Made by a program: the position numbers and the translations under genes. Shown one piece after another: positions 24,236 through 31,322 of a DNA stretch of 53,651 nucleotides; the stretch's first letter is position 1, and the number at the start of each line of letters is the position of its first letter. Origin of the DNA: Bacteroidales bacterium UBA5429 (GTDB taxonomy: Bacteria > Bacteroidota > Bacteroidia > Bacteroidales > WCHB1-69). The notes beneath the pieces were generated by a model. That model did no database searches. It was not told the origin of the DNA and saw only the letters and a program-made list of their open reading frames with translations. The stretch lies in assembly GCA_002427605.1 (NCBI GenBank), contig DIRT01000010.1:4134-57784 (forward strand). Direction: 5' to 3'.

Positions 24236-24684
24236 TGGTTATCTTTCAATTGATTAATATTAACTTTTGTTTCTTGTTCTTTAACTTTGTCAGTTTCATT
24301 GGGTTGTACTCCTTGTTTCACGTGAAACCCTATAGATATTGCTTTTTCATCTTTTGTAAAAGAGATTTCATCTGTTAAGAGTTTTAAAGCCTGGATAGCT
24401 TTAAAAGATGCTGCTTCCTGAAAGAGTAAAGGGAAGGAGATATGAGCCCCTTTTAATTCAATATGGGCATAGAAAGCTGTGTTTTCTACAATAAAGCTAA
24501 TGAGGACAGAAGGATTCTCACTAGTTGTAAGCTGCTGTAATAATTCTAATAACTCAGTTATAGCAGTACTGATTGTTCCAAAATAATTCGACAAATGAAA
24601 CTCATCAGAGATGTTTTCAATCATTTGTAACGTGGGCTGATAAGAGTCTTGTAATTTCAACTCTTCTAATTCAAAGTAAAACAT
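24232..24684 (-). CDS. Small HATPase-like protein (RsbW/anti-sigma-like), degenerate
   Basis: 150 residues. The pattern of a short strand, a long helix (GTISTAITELLELLQQL), strands (VLISFIVENTAFYAHIELKG) and a compact end (LLTDEISFTKDEKAISIGFHV) resembles the small HATPase_c proteins that commonly sit between DUF4175 and ybeY-mnmG genes in Bacteroidota. The N-box asparagines expected after TE are missing (TELLELLQQ), so ATP binding is doubtful. It overlaps the next gene by 4 bp and is 2 bp from DUF4175. A parS-like palindrome (24314-24329) lies inside its coding sequence. The call rests mainly on gene order and fold pattern. Confidence 0.55.
   Translation of the reverse strand: MFYFELEELKLQDSYQPTLQMIENISDEFHLSNYFGTISTAITELLELLQQLTTSENPSVLISFIVENTAFYAHIELKGAHISFPLLFQEAASFKAIQALKLLTDEISFTKDEKAISIGFHVKQGVQPNETDKVKEQETKVNINQLKDNQ
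24314..24329. promoter_or_regulatory. parS-like site 2, inside a coding sequence
   Basis: TGTTTCACGTGAAACC matches the consensus parS 16-mer at 15 of 16 positions. It encodes part of GFHVKQ of the HATPase-like protein; parS sites inside genes are known from other bacteria. Confidence 0.7.
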
Positions 24685-24686
24685 GA

Positions 24687-27600
24687 CTACTCTATGTTAT
24701 AAAAATACTGATTAACTTTTTCTTTATAATAATATCTCAAAGAGGGTGGAATTGTTTTAATCATCTCTATCTGACTCTCCTTTTCTTTCGAAAAATTCCA
24801 TTCTTTTGGAGGTTTGGGAAGATATCTTTGTAAGGCTTCCCTGGATTCTCTTTGTTCCTCTTTATCGCGTTCTTGTTCTGCCCGCTCACTTTCCAATAAT
24901 CTGGTTTCAATATTCTTTTGACGTTGGATTGTTTGAGCTGAGATTATTCTATTCACAAGGTCTCTTTCAGTAGCTTCCATATCGCGAATCAATTGTTCAA
25001 TGGTCTTATCCCCTACTCCATCCTTTCCTCTTAACTCATTTTGATATTCTTGTAACATTCTTCTAATCGCTTCTTGTTGTGCCGCCATTTTAGCAAATTG
25101 TTCACTCATCGATTGTGATTCCTGACCCTTGCCTTGTTGTTTGCCTTTTTGATCTTGAGATCTTTTTAAAGCTTCCATCTGCCTGTTTAATTGTTGTTGT
25201 AATTCACGTGCAGATCGGGGCTTACTTTTGCCGGAACCTGGTTTACTACAAGAAGAGTTTCCTCCCTTTTTATTACATTTTCCATCACTTTGCTGTTTCA
25301 TCTCCTTCACTTCTTTTAAGGATTCTGCAAGCATCAAACTTAAATTATTGATGGATGTTAACGCAAATTGTTGATTGGCTGAAGCAGTATGTAGTCGTCT
25401 ATCTGCAAGATCTGTTTGAATCGATTGTAAATATTGCTCTACCTTAGATAGTTCTTTTTGAATAAACGGTTTTACAGCAGTTTGTCGTTTTGCCAATTGA
25501 TCTAATGAGTCTCCAATCAAACTCATATAATCAAGAATCTCCTTTTGTGCCCGACTGGCATCAGTAATTAATGGTGATTTTGCATTAATTGAATGAATCA
25601 ACTTAATATTACTTTCTTGTTTAAAGGATACCCTTAAAAGATTATTCAAAATTAAACGGAGAGTTTCAATATCTTCGGCTAAATCCTCATTTTCCGCTTC
25701 ATTCTTTTCTTGTTCCAAATCATCAGCCAATTGATCCAACTTATCTGATGCTGATTGCTGTCTGTTCTTTGCTCTTGAATTATTCGATTTCTGAAGATTT
25801 TGCAACGCTTCATTCATATCTTGTTTAATCTCCTCTTGTTGCTGATCACGATTCTTTAACGCGGCCGGTTCTTCTAACTGTTTGTTTTGTTTATGCAGTT
25901 GTTGTATCTCCTTTTGAAGATCTTTAAAACGATCATTCAACAAATTTTGCTTTGAAATTCTTTCTTCTTTAGAAAGTTCTTTTTGATCAATCTGATTTGA
26001 CAAATTCTTTTGATCTTCAGCTAATTTTCGGGTTTGGTCAATCACCTCCTGAAACTTTTTCTCAAATTCCAACAACTTGAATAACTCCATCTGTTGATCC
26101 AATTCTTTATTAATATCCTGAGCGGACATTTTCAATTTGTCCATCTCTTTTTGAATTTGATCCTTGTTTTGATTTTGCATCATTTGTTGCAACTTTTGAA
26201 GCATCTCTTTTACTTCATCTGACAAGATATCGTCGAATCGCTTGATTAACTCTTCCTGTTTTTTAAGAATTTCCTGATTCAAATCTTTATACTGCTCTTC
26301 CAACATCTTATTATCTTGCTGATTTTGACGAATTTGATCTATTTGTTCTCTTATATTATTGTAATTCTCTAATAAAGCTTCCAATTCTTTCTTCTCTTGC
26401 CAGTTTATTTGAGATTGTTGCATTAATTTGTTTTGAAAACTTTCAATTTGGTTTATTAATTTTGCAGATTGATCAATTAAATTTTGTAGATCAGATTTTG
26501 AGGATTCAATATTCTTTTCAATTTCTTTATGTATTTCATCAAATGTTTTTAATTTGAATACCTGCATTGAAGATTTTGTGGATTTTGAACCGTTAACTTC
26601 GTCATTATCAAACACTTCAAAATAATACTCTAATTTTTCACCGGGTTGAACCGATACTATAGACGCATCAAAGTAAAAATAAAAATCCTGAATCAATAAC
26701 TGGTTATCAAATTTAATCGGTATAGTTTGATCTTTTTGTTTTATTGCACCGGATTCATCAAATAAGGAATAATTAAAATTAAGCTTTTTAAATCCGTAAT
26801 CATCCTGTATTGTTCCTTTAAAATAAACTCTGTCAGCAAACAGTGAATCTTGTTGAGATTGTATAGCAATTTCCGGATAAAGATCCTTCAGAACTTTAAT
26901 TTCATGAAGTAAAGTATCAATACTTGTAGTATTAATATTCGAAGTTACAATTTGATAGCTTAAATCTTCTCTGATTCTAAGAGATTGAGATGAATGATCT
27001 TTTTTTGGTTTTAATGATGATATATTTCCTGGTAAAATAAATTGAACAACATCACTGTTTTTAGTATAAAAATTCCATACTACAGTTGTTCCTTCAGGAA
27101 CAGTTGCATCGCCATTATTTTCAATTATTTCATTTCTTTTATTCACATATTGAGGGTATTTTAATTCCATGGTATAACTTACAATAATAGGTTTAGCTAA
27201 TATGGTAAGATCGTAAGGTATTGAAACGACCTCTTCTGTTTGAATTTTAAATTGAAGAGACTTTTGAAGATTGGTGAATGTATAGGTAAAATGGGTATTT
27301 GACTTCTTTAAACACTTGTATATCAAATTATTATACTCAATATATAATTCTTTGGGTATCTCCTCCCCTACTACCTGAATTTCTAAAACAAAATCATCAT
27401 TTTGAAATGTTGTTAAGGATTTGTTGAGTACATTGAATGAGTAAGGAGCCGGTTTTTCAAAATGTTTTTGATGTTGAATGATTCTTTTGGATGAAGAAAC
27501 GACTATTTCACTTTTAATTGAAAGGATAACTAGAAGTAAAAATACAGGAATCAACGCCCATTTGATATACTTTTTTGTTTTATTAAACGGAATTGCTTTT

Positions 27601-28037
27601 ATAAAAGGAAACGGATTTAGTTTTTCAATTTTTGTGTTGATTGCTAAATCTATCAGATCATAACTCTTATATATTTCCTTCTCTTTCATCTCTTCCAACT
27701 GAAAAAGATTGAGCAATTTGTCATCAATTTCGGGAAAATAGTTTCCTATTAGTTCTGCAATTTCCTTTTTTTCTATCTGCTTTCCTAAACCTAACAATTT
27801 GGATATTGGATAAATCAGATAAAAAATAGATAAAATGACAGATAAAACAATATAAGAATAGAACAAAATTGTTCTAAATAGTGAACTAAAAAAGGAAAAA
27901 TATTCTGATATAGTTATTAAAAGAAAAACTGAAATCGTTATAAATAGGAAAAGTAAAATTCCTTTGTAAAGTTTATTCAGATAATACTTCTTTACAAAAA
28001 GAGAAATTTTTTCTTTAAGTATTTTTTGATTATTCAT
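24687..28037 (-). CDS. DUF4175-family membrane protein with very long coiled coil
   Basis: 1116 residues. Two or three membrane helices lie in the first 180 residues (GILLFLFITISVFLLITI, then TILFYSYIVLSVILSIFYLI and WALIPVFLLLVILSI). A periplasmic beta-rich region follows (about 190-490). The next ~400 residues are extremely rich in Q, E, K and L and form a long coiled coil; the C-terminal part has Gly/Ser/Lys-rich linkers (KPGSGKSKPRSARELQQQ). The family is widespread in Bacteroidota and of unknown function. It overlaps the LUD/Fe-S gene by 8 bp and lies 2 bp before the HATPase-like gene, so the three are probably made together. Confidence 0.85.
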   Translation of the reverse strand: MNNQKILKEKISLFVKKYYLNKLYKGILLFLFITISVFLLITISEYFSFFSSLFRTILFYSYIVLSVILSIFYLIYPISKLLGLGKQIEKKEIAELIGNYFPEIDDKLLNLFQLEEMKEKEIYKSYDLIDLAINTKIEKLNPFPFIKAIPFNKTKKYIKWALIPVFLLLVILSIKSEIVVSSSKRIIQHQKHFEKPAPYSFNVLNKSLTTFQNDDFVLEIQVVGEEIPKELYIEYNNLIYKCLKKSNTHFTYTFTNLQKSLQFKIQTEEVVSIPYDLTILAKPIIVSYTMELKYPQYVNKRNEIIENNGDATVPEGTTVVWNFYTKNSDVVQFILPGNISSLKPKKDHSSQSLRIREDLSYQIVTSNINTTSIDTLLHEIKVLKDLYPEIAIQSQQDSLFADRVYFKGTIQDDYGFKKLNFNYSLFDESGAIKQKDQTIPIKFDNQLLIQDFYFYFDASIVSVQPGEKLEYYFEVFDNDEVNGSKSTKSSMQVFKLKTFDEIHKEIEKNIESSKSDLQNLIDQSAKLINQIESFQNKLMQQSQINWQEKKELEALLENYNNIREQIDQIRQNQQDNKMLEEQYKDLNQEILKKQEELIKRFDDILSDEVKEMLQKLQQMMQNQNKDQIQKEMDKLKMSAQDINKELDQQMELFKLLEFEKKFQEVIDQTRKLAEDQKNLSNQIDQKELSKEERISKQNLLNDRFKDLQKEIQQLHKQNKQLEEPAALKNRDQQQEEIKQDMNEALQNLQKSNNSRAKNRQQSASDKLDQLADDLEQEKNEAENEDLAEDIETLRLILNNLLRVSFKQESNIKLIHSINAKSPLITDASRAQKEILDYMSLIGDSLDQLAKRQTAVKPFIQKELSKVEQYLQSIQTDLADRRLHTASANQQFALTSINNLSLMLAESLKEVKEMKQQSDGKCNKKGGNSSCSKPGSGKSKPRSARELQQQLNRQMEALKRSQDQKGKQQGKGQESQSMSEQFAKMAAQQEAIRRMLQEYQNELRGKDGVGDKTIEQLIRDMEATERDLVNRIISAQTIQRQKNIETRLLESERAEQERDKEEQRESREALQRYLPKPPKEWNFSKEKESQIEMIKTIPPSLRYYYKEKVNQYFYNIE

Positions 28038-29115
28038 TTTTTGTTTTCGACTGTAGATTTTCTATATTAAAAAAAGGTAGTTTTTGTTGTTGTATGTAGT
28101 TTAATAATCTTTTATTATTTTTAAAATGTTTCTTGACAAAAAAATATTTAAAAAATCTATTATTTATTTTATTCATTTTTGATCTTTTAGAATAAAACTT
28201 AAAAAGATCTATATTTTTTTCTCTTGAATGTTTATTTTTTATGATTTGCATTTCTGTCAGCATTAAATCCGTTAATGGAATTAATACAGGGCAAACATCA
28301 TTACAATTACCACAAAGTGTAGTATTTTTAAATAATTGCATTGTTCTTTGATTCTCTTCAAAACAATTATTTGTGACAAGATAAATAGGTGAAAAAAGTT
28401 GTGTTTGTTTATATACCGGACAAACCTGTTGACAGCGACCACAATTTATACAAAAAAGAGACTCTCTTAAAATAGGATTTTCTAATATTTTTGATATTCC
28501 TCCATCATATAAGTAAAGGTATGTTTTTATTGGATTAACTTCGTATGATTGATTATCCAAATAGGTAGGCTTACTCGATACTTTTGGTAATGGTGCTGTT
28601 ATAATCTTTACATCTGTTGGAAACTGATATGAATTATTTTCGTACTGATATAAATACAACAATAATTCCAAATCACTCTTTTTTATTACTAAGTTATTAA
28701 TTTTTAGAATAATATGTAAATTTTCAACTTTGTTAAAACAGGATTTTGTAGATTTATTGAGTAAAATTATTGACCCATCTTCAACAATTCCAAAATTTGC
28801 TTCAACAACAAGATTTTCAATGTTGTCTGAAGATGAAAGAACCTCTTCAATAGAAATTGTTTTAAAACGTTGATTTTTTTCTTTAAAATCTGAAGGTATG
28901 ATTGAGGAATCGAAACAAATTCTATTATATGATTGTTTTTCAAAACAATCTTGTATCACAGTAGATAGATCATCTTCATTTTCAACCCACTCAACTGAAA
29001 TACCATGTTGTTTAACTTTTTGGTCAAAAGTTAACAAATGCTTCTCCATATCTTCGATAAAAAGATGACGTATGAGATTAGCTTTCGTTTTAATATATTG
29101 GATATCCTGAATCAT
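28030..29115 (-). CDS. LutB-like LUD-domain iron-sulfur protein
   Basis: 361 residues. The N-terminal ~190 residues fit a LUD domain (NFGIVEDGSIILLNKSTKSC). Two iron-sulfur motifs follow: CINCGRCQQVCPVYK (near residue 221) and CGNCNDVCPVLIPL (near 266), as in the LutB subunit of the LutABC L-lactate oxidation complex. It is shorter than typical LutB (~450+) and its two partners, LutA and LutC, are absent nearby. Bacteroidota often carry this gene between rpiB and DUF4175-type genes, which suggests an electron-transfer role other than lactate use. It starts 4 bp after rpiB ends. Confidence 0.78.
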   Translation of the reverse strand: MIQDIQYIKTKANLIRHLFIEDMEKHLLTFDQKVKQHGISVEWVENEDDLSTVIQDCFEKQSYNRICFDSSIIPSDFKEKNQRFKTISIEEVLSSSDNIENLVVEANFGIVEDGSIILLNKSTKSCFNKVENLHIILKINNLVIKKSDLELLLYLYQYENNSYQFPTDVKIITAPLPKVSSKPTYLDNQSYEVNPIKTYLYLYDGGISKILENPILRESLFCINCGRCQQVCPVYKQTQLFSPIYLVTNNCFEENQRTMQLFKNTTLCGNCNDVCPVLIPLTDLMLTEMQIIKNKHSREKNIDLFKFYSKRSKMNKINNRFFKYFFVKKHFKNNKRLLNYIQQQKLPFFNIENLQSKTKNE

Positions 29116-29119
29116 CTAC

Positions 29120-29545
29120 TTATAAATTAATTTTATCTACTCTTTTAGCATGTCTTCCTCCTTCAAAAGGTGTTGAAATGAACAATTCTATCATAGGTAT
29201 AACTATGTTGTAATCAATAAATCTTGCAGGAAATACCAAAACATTAGCATCGTTATGTAATCTGGCTAAACGAGTAATTTCCTCGTTCCAACATAATGCA
29301 GCTCTTACATTTCTATGTTTATTGGCAGTCATTGCAACGCCATTACCGGAACCACACATTAACAGACCAAAATTAAACTCATTCTTAGAAATTTTTTCTG
29401 CTAATGGATGTGCAAAATCAGGATAATCAATACTTTCTGAAGAAAAAGTTCCTAAATCAATAAATTCAATCTGATTTTTTAGACGCTCTTTTATAAACTC
29501 TTTTAATTCAAATCCAGCATGATCTGAAGCAATAACTATTTTCAT
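29120..29545 (-). CDS. rpiB: Ribose 5-phosphate isomerase B
   Basis: 141 residues. The start KIVIASDHAGFELKEFI, the DYPDFA block and LLMCGSGNGVAM (catalytic Cys64) are diagnostic of RpiB/LacAB. It interconverts ribose 5-phosphate and ribulose 5-phosphate. First gene of the seven-gene minus-strand operon, with a good promoter and an AAAGGAGAG ribosome binding site that can fold into a small hairpin. Confidence 0.97.
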   Translation of the reverse strand: MKIVIASDHAGFELKEFIKERLKNQIEFIDLGTFSSESIDYPDFAHPLAEKISKNEFNFGLLMCGSGNGVAMTANKHRNVRAALCWNEEITRLARLHNDANVLVFPARFIDYNIVIPMIELFISTPFEGGRHAKRVDKINL

Positions 29546-29554
29546 AATATAATC

Positions 29555-29572
29555 TCTCCTTTGATCAGGAGA
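29555..29572 (-). promoter_or_regulatory. Hairpin over the rpiB ribosome binding site
   Basis: On the minus strand TCTCCT-GATCAA-AGGAGA forms a 6-bp stem whose right arm is the Shine-Dalgarno sequence, 9 nt before the rpiB start. It could limit translation when folded. Confidence 0.5.
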
Positions 29573-29625
29573 CCCCCTTTATTTGTTGATCCTTTTTTTT
29601 AGAAAGAAATAAATTTTCAATTCTG

Positions 29626-29655
29626 CAAAGTTACTTATTTTTTTAATAACTCAAA
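29626..29655 (-). promoter_or_regulatory. rpiB operon promoter
   Basis: On the minus strand TTTG (29652-29655) and TAACTTTG (29626-29633) are separated by 18 bp, a full Bacteroidota -33/-7 pair. The leader before rpiB would be about 75 nt. Confidence 0.75.
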
Positions 29656-29822
29656 CAATGTGTCGCATATTTTTATTTATTTTTTTAATCAATTGATTAT
29701 CAGAAATTTATTTTTTTACAAATAAGTAAGAATAATATGAATTGTAAAATCTATAGTTATAGACATAAATATTTTTTATCAATCTAAAAAATTAATCATA
29801 GAGCTACATATAAAAAAATTTA

Positions 29823-29830
29823 TAATTTTG
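29823..29830 (+). promoter_or_regulatory. Orphan -7-like element in the AT-rich gap
   Basis: TAATTTTG matches TAnnTTTG, followed by CGC, but no gene starts within 440 bp downstream on this strand. It may be chance in AT-rich DNA or drive a short RNA. Confidence 0.35.
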
Positions 29831-30267
29831 CGCAATTAAATTTAAAATTGAAAAATAAAATAACCTATCCCCCCTATTTTATTAAAATAAAAAAAATAAA
29901 AAAAATATTAGAATCCACAAAATTATAATAAAAGAGTAAAAAAATGAGTTTGATAATCAGTAAATTAACATTCGATTGTTAATAAGTGTCTATTTTTATC
30001 ATTTTTAGTATTAATTCATTGTTGAAAATTTTTGAAATTTTATCTTTTTTAGAAAAAAATTATATTTATCAATAGTTTTAAACATTAAAAAATTAGTTGT
30101 TGTTGAAAATAAAAATTACCAATAAAAAAAATAATAATCTGAAAATTAGTCGTTTAATACAAAATAATAACCTCATATTTTATTATCAACAATATCGACA
30201 GCTATAATCATTATATTATATTTTATATTTATAAAATTCTTTTAATTATTATTATTTCAATTTTTCT

Positions 30268-30275
30268 TAATTTTG
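30268..30275 (+). promoter_or_regulatory. -7 element 4 bp before the 30280 start codon
   Basis: TAATTTTG ends only 4 bp before the ATG, so a transcript from it would start at or near the ATG and have no leader. The signal peptide begins at this ATG, which supports the translation start. Confidence 0.5.
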
Positions 30276-30279
30276 CATC

Positions 30280-31059
30280 ATGAAAAAATGGATCCTTTAT
30301 ATTTTTCTTTTGGCACTACCCCACTCTATTTGGGCTCAGTCCATAAACATGAAAGGAACGATATATGATGGATTATCATTTTTTCCTATTAATGAAGCGA
30401 ATGTCTATAATTTCTCAACTAAAAATTATGTTTTTACCGATAAAAAGGGACAATTTCAGATGAATTTCAAATTGAATGATACGATTATCATTTCAAAATC
30501 TATATACAGACAAGAGTTAATTGTTATCAATCAGGATCATATTGACAGAGGATATTTGGAAGTTCATCTTTACTATAAAGCAATTGTTTTAAAAGAGGTC
30601 ACAGTTTATGCTATAACACCTGATTATGGACAATTTATCGATGAAGTGGTTAATTCAAAATTGTCTGATGCTTATTATCATATTAAAGGAGCTCAGCTTT
30701 CAGAAGAACAATTAAATTTTGTAAAATATCAAAATAATCCTCCTAGTATGCTTCAACAAACTCCAATGAGTTCACCTGTGACTTATTTTTATCAGAAATA
30801 TAACAAAAAATACAAGAATATTCAATTGGCTAAGGAGTTGAATGATTTAAGAGAAGAAGTGGATATGGTACCGGTGAAATATAATCGGGAAATGGTTGCA
30901 GAATTAACCGGTTTATCAGGAGAAGAATTGGTTGATTTTATGATGTATTGCAGATTTAGTTACTATGATATTATAAGAATGTCTTCAGAACAAATCAGGC
31001 AATCTATTTTAAAATATTGGACTGATTATCAATATTATAAAATAATAAATAAGGAATAA
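30280..31059 (+). CDS. Secreted carboxypeptidase-regulatory-like protein
   Basis: 259 residues. A signal peptide (KKWILYIFLLALPHSIWAQ) is followed by a CarboxypepD_reg-like beta domain (INMKGTIYDGLSFFPINEAN to about residue 100), the fold found at the start of many outer-membrane proteins of the group. The rest is helical and hydrophilic (EVDMVPVKYNREMVAELTGLSGEELVDFMMYC). No barrel follows, so it is probably a periplasmic or outer-membrane-associated protein. Function unknown. The small membrane protein gene begins 3 bp after it. Confidence 0.75.
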   Translation: MKKWILYIFLLALPHSIWAQSINMKGTIYDGLSFFPINEANVYNFSTKNYVFTDKKGQFQMNFKLNDTIIISKSIYRQELIVINQDHIDRGYLEVHLYYKAIVLKEVTVYAITPDYGQFIDEVVNSKLSDAYYHIKGAQLSEEQLNFVKYQNNPPSMLQQTPMSSPVTYFYQKYNKKYKNIQLAKELNDLREEVDMVPVKYNREMVAELTGLSGEELVDFMMYCRFSYYDIIRMSSEQIRQSILKYWTDYQYYKIINKE

Positions 31060-31062
31060 GAA

Positions 31063-31272
31063 ATGAGAGAATTCATTAAAAAGAATTTTACTTTATATCA
31101 TATTACGGGTATTGTTGTAGGATTAATTTTTGCCATTTTTTATTGGCATATAAAAGGAAAATTTTCTGATTATATACTTAAAAATAACCTTTTTTTAATA
31201 TCAATTTTTGGTATTGTAGTAGGTTATATTACTCTCGATTTAGTGCAACATGCCATTAAGAAAAATAAATAA
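31063..31272 (+). CDS. Small two-helix membrane protein
   Basis: 69 residues with two hydrophobic segments (IVVGLIFAIFYWHI and LISIFGIVVGYITLDLV) and basic ends. It starts 3 bp after the upstream gene and ends 50 bp before the MFS gene, so it is part of the same transcript. I do not recognise a function; similar small membrane proteins of this type are common in Bacteroidota. Confidence 0.65.
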   Translation: MREFIKKNFTLYHITGIVVGLIFAIFYWHIKGKFSDYILKNNLFLISIFGIVVGYITLDLVQHAIKKNK

Positions 31273-31322
31273 TAATAATAATAATATTTAATTCAAAATT
31301 TATCAATTTAATATTAATTTAT

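Larger units (their letters stand above)
29546..30279. other. 734-bp AT-rich divergent gap, candidate replication origin
   Basis: No gene longer than a dozen codons. Long runs of A and T fill it. It contains the rpiB promoter (minus), a lone -7-like element on the plus strand (29823-29830), a promoter-like element directly before the 30280 gene, and imperfect DnaA-box-like words: TTATCAACA (30183-30191, one mismatch to TTATCCACA), GAATCCACA (29911-29919) and TGTTAATAA (29977-29985). Together with divergent transcription and nearby parS-like sites this makes it a candidate origin, not a proven one. Confidence 0.4.

Noticed and set aside
25205..25210. CACGTG core in the DUF4175 gene
   Set aside because: Only one arm resembles parS; the other reads GTGCAGAT.
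29944..29982. 12-codon frame in the AT-rich gap
   Set aside because: Too short, no ribosome site and no similarity that I can see.
31268..31288. AAT trinucleotide run before the MFS gene
   Set aside because: Ordinary AT-rich slippage; no sign of a function.
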